Shown here in pieces: positions 15,902 through 26,021 of a stretch of DNA of 64,000 nt. A model generated the notes under the pieces. That model was not told the origin of the DNA. It searched no databases and saw only the letters and a list, made by a program, of their open reading frames with translations. This DNA is from Ketobacter sp036337295 (GTDB lineage Bacteria; Pseudomonadota; Gammaproteobacteria; Pseudomonadales; Ketobacteraceae): contig JAYZEN010000011.1 in NCBI GenBank assembly GCA_036337295.1, positions 1 to 64,000 on the forward strand, written 5' to 3'. Position 1 is the first letter of the stretch; each line of letters starts with the position of its first letter. Both the position numbers and the translations under genes were made by a program.

Positions 15902-18900
15902 TCACGAAGCCACGCTCTGCCACATTTTTTGCAATCGCTTATGGGATACAGGATACGGGGTCTTAACGCCCTGGGCAAACAGGGAAACACGGTATTCCTC
16001 CAACGCCCAGCGCCACTGCTCCAGGCGCTCATCCAGCACGCCCTCTTTGCGATGTTTATGGAGGCGGTTCTGGTACTGATCCCAGAGTCGGTCCAGCTCC
16101 TCAATCAACTGCTGATCGCGGTCAATCTTACCCTGCAGGCGCTGCCAGCGTACCTGAATGGCATCCAGATAACGGGGGTAGTTCAACAAGGCCTGATAGG
16201 GAATGCTGCGCAGCCACTGCTCCGGGAACAGGCGGGCCAATTGCGACTGAATGTCCGCCCGGGCCGCCTTGCGCGCCGGGGAGCGGTCTTGCGCCAGCAG
16301 GGCGACCACCTCGTGATGATGCTGCAGAATGTCAGTGAGGAGCTGTTGAACGTCCATGGCGGCGCGGGCCAGCTCGGCGCTACCGGACCGCAACCGTTGC
16401 TGAAACGCCTCCTCGGTACGCAGCAGTGGCTGATCGGCAATAAACGCACGATAGAAGGACATTTCCACCACCCCATCCACCAGGGTTTTACGATCACCGA
16501 ACGGCGCGAATTTGATGGCGACGGACTCCGCCAGGCTGTGCTGCTTTTTCAGGTAACGCACCTGTTGTGGCAGGGCCAGAATGCACAATCGGAGTAAGCC
16601 CTGCTCCATGGCCAACTGGGCTGCGAATGGCGTGTCGTATAACTGCAGCGCCACCCCGCTGCCTTTCACGGTCAGCGCCGGATACGCTTTCACCAGGGCC
16701 CCCGCCTGCCGGGTTTCGTAGACTTCGGGTATGGTATCGAAAGCCCAGTGGTCATAGACCGCCTCATTCAGGCTACCCTGGGTCAAATGCTTCAACGACT
16801 GCTGGAACTCACCCTGCAGCGACATTTTTATCTGGCGGATGTCGCGGCCTTCTGCCAGCACCTTGCCCTTGCCATCCAGTACTTTCAGATTCGCCAGCAA
16901 ATGCAGTGGCAAGGCAGACTCATCAAAACTCTGGTCGCTGATGTCCACCCGCTTCTTTTCCCGTAGGAACGTTGCCAACTGCACTTTGAGGGAACGGTCA
17001 CGCTGCAGCTGGCTGTTGAGGAACGCAGCAGCAAAATCCGGTGCCGGCACAAAATGCTTGCGCAGGGTTTTTGGCAGGCTTTTGATGAGGGCGACACATT
17101 TCTCCTGCTCCAACCCAGGCACCAGCCATTCCAGCTTTTCCTCTTCAATCTGGTTGATGAGGGTCACCGGCACCACGATGTTCAAACCATCCTGTTTTTT
17201 TCCCGGTTCAAACTGGTAATCAATCTGGATGCTGCCGCCTTCCACCTGGACCTGATCCGGGAATTCCCATTGACTGATGCTGTCGGTCGCGTTCTTCACC
17301 AGCTGTTCTTTTTGTAAGAACAAAAGCTTCGGTTGCTCACGCTCCGCTTGTTTGCGCCAGTGTTCGAAGCTTTTGCCATTGACCACCTGCGGCGGCACCA
17401 CGGCGTTGAACAGGGCATACAGGGTCAGATCATCAATCAGGATGTCGCGGCGGCGGGATTTCTGCTCCAGGTATTCCAGCTCTGCGATCAAGTCCTGGTT
17501 GTGGCGGGCATAGGGAGCGTGGGTGTCGTACTCATGCAACACCAGGGCGTGCTGAATGAACAACTCCCGGCAACGCACCGGATCAATGGTGCTGAAGTTC
17601 ACCCGTTTGCGGGGGTTCAGGATCAGCCCGAACAGGCTGGTCTGCTCGTAGGCCACCGTGCAGGCCTGCTTCTTCTCCCAGTGGGGTTCAAAGTAACTGC
17701 GCTTGAGCTGGGCCTCGCCCACCTGCTCCACCCACTCCGGTTCAATGCGCGCCACCGTGCGCCCGAACACCTTGTGGGTTTCCACGATCTCGGCGCACAT
17801 GATCCATTTGGGCTTTTTCGAATTCAGTGTCGAGCCGGGAAAGATCCAAAGGCTGCGATTACGGGCGGCGCTGTAGCCTTTCTGATCGTCCTTCACCGCC
17901 ACATGACTGAGCAATCCGCTCAAGATGGAACGGTGCAGCTCCTCATAACGGGCCGGCTCGGTATTCTCCTGCCACTGGAGCTGGTGGGCCACCTGTTTCA
18001 GCTGGCGATAGACATCCTGCCATTCCCGCATGCGCAGATAGCTGAGGAAGTTTTCCAACAACCAGCGCCGGTAACGGCTGTTGGTAAGATCGGTTTTCTG
18101 CTGCTCACACTGTTTCCAGATATTGACGAAGGTGAGAAAATCCGATTCCTCATGCTGCATGCGCTTGAGCGCTTCGTCTGCCGCCCCCTGGCGGTCGTGA
18201 GGGCGCTGCCAAGGCTCCTGCACACTGAGCCCGCTGGCAATGATGAGCATTTCCTGCAGGCAGTGGTGCTGCTGCGCCGCCACCAACATTCGGGCTATGC
18301 GAGGGTCCACCGGGAACTGCAGCAGTTGCGACCCCAATGAGGTGATCATGCGCTTTTTATCCACCGCACCCAGCTCTTCCAACAGCCGATAGCCATCGTT
18401 CACCAGACGTTGATCCGGTGGGTCCACAAACGGAAAACGGGATACCTCCCCCAGCTTCAGGCCCTGCATCTGCAGGATTACCGAGGCCAGGTTGGTGCGC
18501 AGGATTTCCGGCTCGGTGTATTCCGGCCGGCTATTGAAATCTTCTTCCGAATACAGGCGGATACAAACCCCTTCCGCGACCCGACCACAGCGTCCGGCAC
18601 GCTGATTGGCACTGGCCCGGGACACTGCTTCAATCGGCAATCGCTGCACCTTGGTACGGTAACTGTAGCGACTGATGCGGGCCACACCGGTATCAATCAC
18701 GTAGCCAATATTAGGTACGGTAATGGAAGTTTCCGCCACGTTGGTGGCCAGCACCACGCGGCGGCCGGTATGGGACTGAAACACCTGGTTCTGCTCCGCG
18801 TTACTGAGCCGGGAATAGAGCGGCAACACTTCCAGATGCTTCGGACCCTGGCGCCGCAAACGTTCTGCCACCTGGCGGATATCCCGTTCACCGGCCAGGA

Positions 18901-19813
18901 ACACCAGCACGTCCCCCGGTCGGGACGGATTGGGATGGGCCCGTTCCAGTTGCCGGATTTCCTCCAGTGCCCGCAGAATGGCGGTTTCGATTTTGCCCTC
19001 ATCATCGGCCACCTGATCCTCAGCGTCGTCGGTCTCTTCCTCCTGGGGGCGATAGAGAATCTCCACCGGATAGGTGCGCCCGGACACTTCAATCACTGGC
19101 GCATCATTGAAGTAGCGGGAGAAGCGCCAATGATCAATGGTGGCAGAGGTGATGATGACTTTAAGGTCCGGTCGTTTGGGTAGCAGCTGCTTGAGAAAGC
19201 CCAACAGAAAATCGATGTTGAGGGTGCGTTCATGGGCCTCATCAATGATGATGGCATCGTAATGGCTGAGAAAGCGATCCTGGGCGATCTCGGCCAACAG
19301 CATGCCATCGGTCATCAATTTGATGTGGCTGTGTTCGGACACCTGATCCTGGAAGCGGATCTTATAACCCACACTCGCCCCGACCTGGGTTTGCAACTCT
19401 TCGGCAATGCGCTGCGCCACCGTGCGGGCCGCCAAACGCCGGGGCTGGGTATGACCAATGTAACCGGTGACGCCCAAGCCGGCCTGCAGACACATCTTGG
19501 GAATCTGGGTGGTCTTACCGGAGCCGGTTTCACCGGCGATGATCACCACCTGATGTTCCTGAATGGCCCGGGTAATTTCAACGTGGCGAGCGGATACCGG
19601 CAGAGTCTCGGGATAGTGCCACCGGGGCAGCCGATCCCGACGCTGTTGCATCTGTGCCAGAGACCTAGCGATGTCATCCTGCAGGCGCGCCAGATCCCGG
19701 TCAGCCGGCTTTTTTTGGGCCAGGCGTCGCGCAATGCTCTGCAAGGTACGACTTAGCCGGTGCCGGTCTTTACTCAGGCAGGCACTGATCTGCAATTGCA
19801 GTTGGGATTGCAT
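15902..19813 (-). CDS. hrpA: ATP-dependent RNA helicase HrpA
   Basis: HrpA is a large DEAH-box helicase that works on RNA and stalled ribosomes. Helicase motifs are visible: GETGSGKTTQ (Walker A), TQPRRLAARTVAQR (Ia), DEAHERTLN (II, DEAH), TSATID (III), and QRAGRCGR (VI). HA2 and OB-fold regions follow, then the long C-terminal DUF3418-type half. From the ATG at 19813 the protein has 1303 residues, close to E. coli HrpA (1300). A longer in-frame start at 19891 adds 26 residues without similarity to the usual N-terminus. The stop lies 28 bp upstream of the alpha/beta-fold gene. Confidence 0.95.
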   Translation of the reverse strand: MQSQLQLQISACLSKDRHRLSRTLQSIARRLAQKKPADRDLARLQDDIARSLAQMQQRRDRLPRWHYPETLPVSARHVEITRAIQEHQVVIIAGETGSGKTTQIPKMCLQAGLGVTGYIGHTQPRRLAARTVAQRIAEELQTQVGASVGYKIRFQDQVSEHSHIKLMTDGMLLAEIAQDRFLSHYDAIIIDEAHERTLNIDFLLGFLKQLLPKRPDLKVIITSATIDHWRFSRYFNDAPVIEVSGRTYPVEILYRPQEEETDDAEDQVADDEGKIETAILRALEEIRQLERAHPNPSRPGDVLVFLAGERDIRQVAERLRRQGPKHLEVLPLYSRLSNAEQNQVFQSHTGRRVVLATNVAETSITVPNIGYVIDTGVARISRYSYRTKVQRLPIEAVSRASANQRAGRCGRVAEGVCIRLYSEEDFNSRPEYTEPEILRTNLASVILQMQGLKLGEVSRFPFVDPPDQRLVNDGYRLLEELGAVDKKRMITSLGSQLLQFPVDPRIARMLVAAQQHHCLQEMLIIASGLSVQEPWQRPHDRQGAADEALKRMQHEESDFLTFVNIWKQCEQQKTDLTNSRYRRWLLENFLSYLRMREWQDVYRQLKQVAHQLQWQENTEPARYEELHRSILSGLLSHVAVKDDQKGYSAARNRSLWIFPGSTLNSKKPKWIMCAEIVETHKVFGRTVARIEPEWVEQVGEAQLKRSYFEPHWEKKQACTVAYEQTSLFGLILNPRKRVNFSTIDPVRCRELFIQHALVLHEYDTHAPYARHNQDLIAELEYLEQKSRRRDILIDDLTLYALFNAVVPPQVVNGKSFEHWRKQAEREQPKLLFLQKEQLVKNATDSISQWEFPDQVQVEGGSIQIDYQFEPGKKQDGLNIVVPVTLINQIEEEKLEWLVPGLEQEKCVALIKSLPKTLRKHFVPAPDFAAAFLNSQLQRDRSLKVQLATFLREKKRVDISDQSFDESALPLHLLANLKVLDGKGKVLAEGRDIRQIKMSLQGEFQQSLKHLTQGSLNEAVYDHWAFDTIPEVYETRQAGALVKAYPALTVKGSGVALQLYDTPFAAQLAMEQGLLRLCILALPQQVRYLKKQHSLAESVAIKFAPFGDRKTLVDGVVEMSFYRAFIADQPLLRTEEAFQQRLRSGSAELARAAMDVQQLLTDILQHHHEVVALLAQDRSPARKAARADIQSQLARLFPEQWLRSIPYQALLNYPRYLDAIQVRWQRLQGKIDRDQQLIEELDRLWDQYQNRLHKHRKEGVLDERLEQWRWALEEYRVSLFAQGVKTPYPVSHKRLQKMWQSVAS

Positions 19814-19972
19814 TGCGGATGGCTTTTGGGACGGCTTTTGGAAATGGGAATCGGATGTCACGCCAGAACCTCGTGTGTTATGGCGCCGCATTGTACCGGA
19901 ATTGGGGGCTAAAATGCAGACCGGTTGGGCACCGGCCTGCAGTGGGTTCAGGATCTGGAGGTGTAACCCGAA

Positions 19973-21637
19973 TTACTGGCCGCGCAATTCGCGGCGCAGG
20001 ATCTTACCCACGTTGGTTTTGGGCAGATCGGTGCGGAATTCCACCAGCTTGGGAACCTTGTAACCGGTCAGGTTCGCCTTGCAATGGGCGATCACCTGTT
20101 CCGCGGTCAGACTGCTGTCGGACTTCACCACAAACAGCTTCACCGCCTCGCCGCTTTTGTCGTCCGGAATCCCCACCGCAGCGCACTCGATAATGCCAGG
20201 ATGGGTGCAGGCCACATCTTCCACTTCATTGGGATACACGTTGAAACCGGACACCAGGATCATGTCCTTTTTCCGGTCCACAATGCGCAGGTAGCCGTCT
20301 TCCTGGATCAGGGCGACATCTCCGGTTTTCAGCCATTCACCGTCTTTGGTCATGGTCTCTTTGGTGGCTTCTTCCCGCTGCCAGTAACCTTTCATCACCT
20401 GGGGGCCGCGTACGCAGAGTTCGCCGCTCTCACCGATTGCCAGCTCATTCTCGTCTTCGTCCACAATCTTCACATCGGTGCCCGGTACCGGAATACCAAT
20501 AGTGCCCACCTGGATAGCATGGGGCGGATTCACGCAGACCACCGGCGACGTCTCGGTCATACCGAAACCTTCAGCGATGCGATTGCCGGTCATGGATTCC
20601 CATTGGTCGGCCACAGACTTCTGCAGGGCCATGCCGCCGGCGATGGTCATTTTCAGTGAACTGAAATCAATGGATTTGAAATCCGGGTTGTTCATTAGGG
20701 CCACGAACAGGGTGTTCAGGCCGGTGAAACAGGTGAAACGATGGTTGGCCAGCTCTTTGACAAACGCCGGAATATCCCGGGGATTGGTAATCAGAACATT
20801 GCAGGCACCATGGGACATCATGCCCAGGCAGTTCACGGTGAAGGAAAAGATGTGATAGAGCGGCAGCGGAGTGATGGCCACTTCCTGCCCCGGTCGCAGG
20901 GAGCGCAGGATAAAATCCATCTGCAGCATATTGGAAACCAGGTTTTTGTGGGTCAGCATGGCACCTTTCGCTACACCGGTGGTACCGCCAGTGTATTGCA
21001 GCACCGCCACATCATCGGCGTTGGGTTCGTCATCGGCTTTAAACTGCGAGGCAGCCCCTTTCGCCATGACCGTGGTGAACGGAACCGCACCTTTGATGGT
21101 GAAATCCGGTACCATTTTTTTGATGTGTTTGATGACAAAATTCATCAGCACCCGCTTCAGAGTGGGCTGCATGTCCGCCACCTGAGTGATGATCACATGC
21201 TTGATGCCGGTCTTGGGCAACACATCCGCGACGGAATCCCCAAAATTGGCCAGGGCAACGATGGCCTTACAGCCGGCATCGTTGAACTGGTGCTCCATCT
21301 CCCGGGTGGTGTACATGGGATTGGTGTTCACCACCACCAACCCGGCGCGCATGGCACCGAACACAACGATGGGATACTGAATCAGGTTGGGCATCTGCAC
21401 TGCAATGCGGTCGCCCTTCACCAGGGTGGTGTGATTCTGTAAATAGGCAGCAAAATCGGCACTCAGCTTATCCAGCTCACCATAGGTAACGGTGACACCC
21501 ATATTGTGGAACGCCGGGCGGTCTGCAAACTTTTTGCAGGCGTTCTCGAACACATCCAGCACGGACTCATAGTCGCCGTATTGGATTTCAGAGGTTACGC
21601 CTTCGGGATATTTGTCCGTCCAGATTTTATCTACCAT
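19973..21637 (-). CDS. fadD: Long-chain fatty acid-CoA ligase
   Basis: FadD activates fatty acids to acyl-CoA with ATP at the inner membrane for beta-oxidation. The ANL-superfamily motifs are clear: YTGGTTGVAKGAMLTHKNL (P-loop-like AMP binding), EGFGMTETSPVV, LKTGDVALIQEDGYLRIVDRKKDMI and NVGKILRRELR with the catalytic Lys. The length of 554 residues matches E. coli and Pseudomonas FadD. It stands alone between hrpA and the DUF547 gene. The 187-bp upstream region has imperfect GGGCTA repeats and a CCGCATT/AATGCGG hairpin. Confidence 0.96.
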   Translation of the reverse strand: MVDKIWTDKYPEGVTSEIQYGDYESVLDVFENACKKFADRPAFHNMGVTVTYGELDKLSADFAAYLQNHTTLVKGDRIAVQMPNLIQYPIVVFGAMRAGLVVVNTNPMYTTREMEHQFNDAGCKAIVALANFGDSVADVLPKTGIKHVIITQVADMQPTLKRVLMNFVIKHIKKMVPDFTIKGAVPFTTVMAKGAASQFKADDEPNADDVAVLQYTGGTTGVAKGAMLTHKNLVSNMLQMDFILRSLRPGQEVAITPLPLYHIFSFTVNCLGMMSHGACNVLITNPRDIPAFVKELANHRFTCFTGLNTLFVALMNNPDFKSIDFSSLKMTIAGGMALQKSVADQWESMTGNRIAEGFGMTETSPVVCVNPPHAIQVGTIGIPVPGTDVKIVDEDENELAIGESGELCVRGPQVMKGYWQREEATKETMTKDGEWLKTGDVALIQEDGYLRIVDRKKDMILVSGFNVYPNEVEDVACTHPGIIECAAVGIPDDKSGEAVKLFVVKSDSSLTAEQVIAHCKANLTGYKVPKLVEFRTDLPKTNVGKILRRELRGQ

Positions 21638-21824
21638 ATTATTATTCCCCGGTTCTTTATGAGGGTTACTGTCTAGGGCTACTGACTTGAGCTAATTCAA
21701 CTTGGGCTAATTCGACTCACCGCATTCACACTGAGGCAATGCGGGTTGTGTTCAAGCAAAACGCGCAAGAGGGTACCAGTTTTGGCGAAAATGGGCCAGA
21801 CGCCCACCGGGTCTTTGCCGTAAA

Positions 21825-22679
21825 TTACGGGGTATTCAAGCCCCAATCGTAGTGATAATCCACATCCAGATCGTGACCGGACAGTCGCCCGGTCAATTCC
21901 GGATTCGCGTATTTCAACAAGTGCTCAATCACACCCTCTTCATTGCCGCCAAAATCAGATTGATACCAGTCGTAGATCGAGGACAACTGCAAATCCTTGC
22001 CGGAAACGGCAACGCCCCGGGGGTGGTTGACATAGTCCACCGCCCCCTGTTGCAGCAGAGATTGGGTGTTGTCCGCGGTGTAGGCCTTGAGCGCCAGATT
22101 GGGGCACCCGATGCTCGCGCAGTTGACCGCATAGTGAATGCGATTGTCTTTCCAAATTGGGCGCAGGATACGATGCTCTATATCGTTTAGGCTGAGGGCC
22201 TCGCCTTCCACCTTGAGCAGCTTTTCATTCCAGGGGCCAAACGAGAAGAAACCGAACTTGATATCGCGGATGCTTTCCACCGGGTAGTGATCCAGTATCA
22301 GGTTGACCGTGGCGGCATTGTACAGGTTGATCCAATAGGCAAATTGTTCGGCCCGGTTATAGGTGAGTATTCGAGTGTTTTGCAGCGTTGAAAGATACCC
22401 CGCCAGCAACAATTTATCCTGGGCGGATACCGCGCCGTAATCAAAACGGGTGGCCTGCGGCTCACCGGTTGCGGACAAGTAGCGATCCAGTATCTGCTGC
22501 CAGGCGCTATGATCGATGACCACCGTGCTGGCAGCATCGTGCGCCTCCCATTTGGGCCAGGGTTCCGCTTTGGGGGCCGCCCAGGCCGGGACCCACGACT
22601 GCAGTGCCAAGGCCATGAAAATACATAACTTTGCTAGTTTAGGAAGAGATTTAGCCACGAGTTGACAGTCCTTCTGCAT
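21825..22679 (-). CDS. DUF547 exported protein
   Basis: This 284-residue protein has a signal peptide (CIFMALALQSWVPAWAAPK) and a DUF547 domain. The domain's core is YWINLYNAATVNLILDHYPVESIRDI, LSLNDIEHRILRPIWKDNRIHYAVNCASIGCPNLALKAY, then AVDYVNHPRGV and LQLSSIYDWYQSDFGG. The conserved HYAVNCASIGCP motif, with two cysteines and a His, suggests a catalytic or metal-binding site, but the family has no established activity. It is divergent from the GlpD-like gene, with 56 bp between starts, and 187 bp upstream of fadD on the same strand. Confidence 0.88.
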   Translation of the reverse strand: MQKDCQLVAKSLPKLAKLCIFMALALQSWVPAWAAPKAEPWPKWEAHDAASTVVIDHSAWQQILDRYLSATGEPQATRFDYGAVSAQDKLLLAGYLSTLQNTRILTYNRAEQFAYWINLYNAATVNLILDHYPVESIRDIKFGFFSFGPWNEKLLKVEGEALSLNDIEHRILRPIWKDNRIHYAVNCASIGCPNLALKAYTADNTQSLLQQGAVDYVNHPRGVAVSGKDLQLSSIYDWYQSDFGGNEEGVIEHLLKYANPELTGRLSGHDLDVDYHYDWGLNTP

Positions 22680-22735
22680 GTTCCATAGTTATAAGCATAT
22701 AACCCGTCTTAATGACCCCTTTTCAGGTGAGCCTC

Positions 22736-24295
22736 ATGATCAAGACCCAGGGCGAATTATTGGATGTTTTTATCATTGGCGGAGGCATCAGCGGCGCTGC
22801 CATCGCGGCGGAGTGTGCCGGTCGGGGCTTGTCGGTCACCCTGTGTGATCGCAACGATGTGGGTGGTGCCAGTTCCTCGCAATCTGATCAGATTCTGCCG
22901 GGCGCCGTTCAGTTCCTTCGCAGCCACAACTTACCCTATTTCAATAAGGTGATCAAAGAGAAAGCCAGACTCCGTCAGCGGGCTCCGCACCTGTGTCGGG
23001 AGCGGCCTTTTGTCGTGGTTCCAGTGCCCAACCGGCAACCCTCTCCCATCAGCCGGATCTGGTTATGGCTGTTCCAGAACTGGCTCCAGGGCGGCAACAC
23101 CGCCGGTCTCGCCAAGCGCCATCCGGATCGGGTTCAGGCTGCTCCACTGCGACCCCAGGCCGGCTTACCCTGGGTGATGGAGGAAAGCATGGTGGACGAT
23201 GCCCGGCTGGTGATTGAAAACCTGCTGTTCGCCGAGCAGCACCAAGGCTCAATCTGGCCCCACCATCAGTTCATTTCAGCCCATCGCGACCAGGGGCGAT
23301 GGCAGATTACCCTGTGCAACCGCGAGCAACAGGAAGTGAAGCTGGCCAGCCGCTGCCTGATCAACGCGGCCGGGATTCGGGTGAATGAGGTGCAAGGCCG
23401 AATCGTGGACTCGGACAGTCGCTGCTGGATCGAATCCAAACGCAAGCTCTTCATGCTGATTCCCAAATTTTACCAGGGTGATCATGCCTACCTGATCGAA
23501 ACGGCAGGCAGCCCCATCAGTGTCACTCCGTATCTGGAGCATTTCTGCCTGGTATCCAGGGTCACGGGCATCGACACGGACGGGGTGAGCGCAGACCCCA
23601 GCCCGCAGGAACAGGCGGACCTGATCCACACACTGAACCAGTATTTTCAGGTGCAGTTGGCGCCGGACGCCGTTATCCGCTGCTACTGTATCCAGCAACC
23701 CCTTTACTGCGACGACCGCGAGGGCTCTCCCGAAGGTGTAGAGGATTACGCCCTGGACCTCAGCTGTGTGGACGGACGGTCCCCGCTTATTTCCATCTTC
23801 GGCGGCAGCTTCGCCACCCACCGGGCCATGGCCGAAGAGGCCGTTGAAATGCTGGGCCATTACCTGCCCTCAGAGCCGACCGCGACCACCCGCTGCCCCC
23901 TGCCGGGGGGCGATTTGCATCCCCAGGGCTTCGATCAGTTCATCCTCCACGTGGCCAGTGAATTCCCCTGGCTGCCGAGCCGCCTGCTGAATCATTATTG
24001 CCGCACCTATGGTGCCCGCACCCTGTCACTGCTACAGGACTGTCAGGCCCTGGCGGACCTGGGGCCGCAGCTTTGCCCTGGCCTGCATCAGCGGGAGGCC
24101 GAGTTTCTGGTGCAAAATGAATGGGTTAACTCGGCAGAAGATATCCTGTGGCGGCGCACCCGCCTGGGCTTGTACGCCGGCGCCGAAGATGTAACCCGAT
24201 TACAGCGCTGGGTCGGGGAACATTTACCCTCCCCATCCCGCAGCCAAGGGTATACAATGTGGTCCAAACCCGTACCACCGGGCCGGATGCATTGA
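22736..24295 (+). CDS. GlpD-like FAD-dependent glycerol-3-phosphate dehydrogenase paralogue
   Basis: This 519-residue flavoprotein begins with the dinucleotide motif GGGISGAAIAAECAGRGLSV and ends with a C-terminal domain strongly like GlpD (EWVNSAEDILWRRTRLGL). GlpD passes electrons from glycerol-3-phosphate to quinone at the inner membrane. The region equivalent to GlpD SSKLIHGGLRYL reads SDQILPGAVQFL, so the usual His and first Gly are absent and the substrate may differ. The start at 22736 has AGGTGAG 5 nt upstream; an earlier Met at 22712 lacks a site. A lipase gene follows 95 bp downstream, suggesting glycerolipid catabolism. Confidence 0.83.
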   Translation: MIKTQGELLDVFIIGGGISGAAIAAECAGRGLSVTLCDRNDVGGASSSQSDQILPGAVQFLRSHNLPYFNKVIKEKARLRQRAPHLCRERPFVVVPVPNRQPSPISRIWLWLFQNWLQGGNTAGLAKRHPDRVQAAPLRPQAGLPWVMEESMVDDARLVIENLLFAEQHQGSIWPHHQFISAHRDQGRWQITLCNREQQEVKLASRCLINAAGIRVNEVQGRIVDSDSRCWIESKRKLFMLIPKFYQGDHAYLIETAGSPISVTPYLEHFCLVSRVTGIDTDGVSADPSPQEQADLIHTLNQYFQVQLAPDAVIRCYCIQQPLYCDDREGSPEGVEDYALDLSCVDGRSPLISIFGGSFATHRAMAEEAVEMLGHYLPSEPTATTRCPLPGGDLHPQGFDQFILHVASEFPWLPSRLLNHYCRTYGARTLSLLQDCQALADLGPQLCPGLHQREAEFLVQNEWVNSAEDILWRRTRLGLYAGAEDVTRLQRWVGEHLPSPSRSQGYTMWSKPVPPGRMH

Positions 24296-24390
24296 ATGCA
24301 TTGAGCCAGGCCCTGCTGAACGAACCAGCTCGACTCTGGCAATACCCGAGTGGCAACACACGAATTGCAATACCAAGATTGGAGACCTGC

Positions 24391-25368
24391 ATGATTGCTG
24401 AAAAGCACTTTCTCACCAGCATCGATGGACACAAGATCTTTGTCAGAAAGTGGAGCAATCCTGAACAGGCCACGCCCAGGGCCGTGGTGCACATCAATCA
24501 CGGTATGGCCGAGCACGGCCGGCGTTACGAACCCATTGCCGAGCAACTCACAGCGGCCGGCTATGTGGTTTACGCCCACGATCATCGGGGTCACGGCCAC
24601 TCCATTCCTCAAGGTGGTTTGGTGGGTCATTATGCCGACGTGAACGGCTGGAACCTGGTGCAATCGGATGTGCAACGGGTAAACCAGCACATCCGTGACA
24701 ACGAAGCGACGCTGCCCATCATCCTGTTGGGTCACAGCATGGGCTCTTTCATTGCCCAATACTATTGCATCAAACATGGTGATACCGTGGATGCGGTGAT
24801 TCTCTCCGGTTCCGGCTTCAGCACACCCGGAGCCTTGCGTGCACCCCGCATGCTGGTGAAACTGGAGAAGCTGCGCAGCGGCCCCAAAGGTCGCAGCGCC
24901 CTCATCGATTACCAGACCTTCGGCAACTTCAATAAAAAATTCGGCGAAACCCGCACTGAAGCGGACTGGCTCACCCGCTGCAATACGGAAGTGGATCTCT
25001 ACATCGCTGACCCCCTGTGTGGTTTCCTGTGCACCAATCAGCTGTGGCAGGACTTTCTCGGCGGACTGGATACACTGACCCGACTACGCAACCTGCAAAA
25101 CATTCCCAACGATCTGCCGTTTTATCTGCTGTCCGGAGAACGAGACCCGCTTTCCTACCATTCCAACCAACATGGCATCCACAAACTGGCCAACCATCTG
25201 CGGTCTGCGGGCCAGAGTGATGTGTCGGTGAAGCTGTACGAAGAGGGTCGCCACGAGATTTTCAACGAGCTGAACCGCGACGAAGTGGTGGCAGACCTGG
25301 TGCAATGGCTGGACAGCCGGGTGCCCACCAGCGCCAAGGGTTCCGCCAAGGCTAAAGCCACCGCGTAA
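24391..25368 (+). CDS. Monoacylglycerol lipase/lysophospholipase-like hydrolase
   Basis: This 325-residue alpha/beta hydrolase resembles monoglyceride lipases and PldB. The oxyanion strand is HINHGMAEHGRRY, the cap-side motif is AHDHRGHGHS, and the nucleophile elbow is LLGHSMGSF. The acid is likely Asp in LLSGERDPLS and the His lies in EEGRHEIFNEL. No signal peptide is seen, so it is probably cytoplasmic. GGAG lies 7 nt before the ATG at 24391; the open frame extends upstream into the GlpD-like gene but lacks a site. With that gene it could release and oxidise glycerol units. Confidence 0.9.
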   Translation: MIAEKHFLTSIDGHKIFVRKWSNPEQATPRAVVHINHGMAEHGRRYEPIAEQLTAAGYVVYAHDHRGHGHSIPQGGLVGHYADVNGWNLVQSDVQRVNQHIRDNEATLPIILLGHSMGSFIAQYYCIKHGDTVDAVILSGSGFSTPGALRAPRMLVKLEKLRSGPKGRSALIDYQTFGNFNKKFGETRTEADWLTRCNTEVDLYIADPLCGFLCTNQLWQDFLGGLDTLTRLRNLQNIPNDLPFYLLSGERDPLSYHSNQHGIHKLANHLRSAGQSDVSVKLYEEGRHEIFNELNRDEVVADLVQWLDSRVPTSAKGSAKAKATA

Positions 25369-25475
25369 TGTAACGATTACCAACTGATCAATTACTAAAA
25401 ATCAGTTACATTTAATCGCTGTCCACGCCTGGTACAGATGGATACTATCTTTGCAAACCCACCAGGGAGCAGAAT

Positions 25476-25952
25476 ATGTCCGGTCTGGAAAACACGCCAT
25501 TTGACGAACTGGTAGTTGGCATGACCGCCACCTACACCAAATCCGTTTCTGAAGACGATATCAAGCTGTTTGCCATATTGTCCGGGGACACCAACCCCAT
25601 TCACCTGGACGAAGAGTACGCCAAAACCACCCCGTTCGGTGGCTGCATCGCCCACGGCGCCATGTGTGCCGTCATCATCAGTGCGGCGGTTGCCACCAAA
25701 TTCCCTGGGCCCGGCAGCATTTACGCCGGCCAGGAGATGCGATTCAAAAAACCGGTGCGCCCCGGAGATACCCTCACCGCGCACCTGGAACTGGTGGAAA
25801 AGAAACGCCGGGGCAACATCGTACTGATCCAGAACGAGATCAAGAACCAGAATGGTGAAACCGTGTTCCTGGGCGTGTCCACGGTCGTGGCCCCTACGGA
25901 AAAAGTGGTGGCCAAGCCGGTGGAATTACCCAGAGTGGAACTGTTCGACTGA
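25476..25952 (+). CDS. MaoC-like (R)-specific enoyl-CoA hydratase
   Basis: This 158-residue hot-dog-fold protein has the hydratase-2 motif LSGDTNPIHLDEEYAKTTPFGGCIAHG with its catalytic Asp and His. PhaJ-type enzymes convert trans-2-enoyl-CoA from beta-oxidation to (R)-3-hydroxyacyl-CoA, often for polyhydroxyalkanoate. A PhaJ4-like identity is plausible from the length and motif, but no pha gene is nearby. AGGGAGCAGAAT precedes the ATG. It is a single gene with its own upstream gap and a strong terminator. Confidence 0.9.
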   Translation: MSGLENTPFDELVVGMTATYTKSVSEDDIKLFAILSGDTNPIHLDEEYAKTTPFGGCIAHGAMCAVIISAAVATKFPGPGSIYAGQEMRFKKPVRPGDTLTAHLELVEKKRRGNIVLIQNEIKNQNGETVFLGVSTVVAPTEKVVAKPVELPRVELFD

Positions 25953-25966
25953 GCATGAGCACGAAT

Positions 25967-25998
25967 AAAAAAGGCGTGAGTACTTCACGCCTTTTTTT
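25967..25998. terminator. Bidirectional intrinsic terminator
   Basis: AAAAAAGGCGTGA pairs with TCACGCCTTTTTTT around GTACT. It lies between the convergent MaoC-like (+) and VWA (-) genes and has A/T runs on both sides. Confidence 0.9.
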
Positions 25999-26021
25999 GT
26001 TTGAGGTTCAGTGCTGCCACG

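Noticed and set aside
15902..16597. Long plus-strand open frame antisense to hrpA
   Set aside because: It is a shadow frame: the minus-strand frame encodes an intact HrpA and the plus-strand product has no family character or ribosome binding site.
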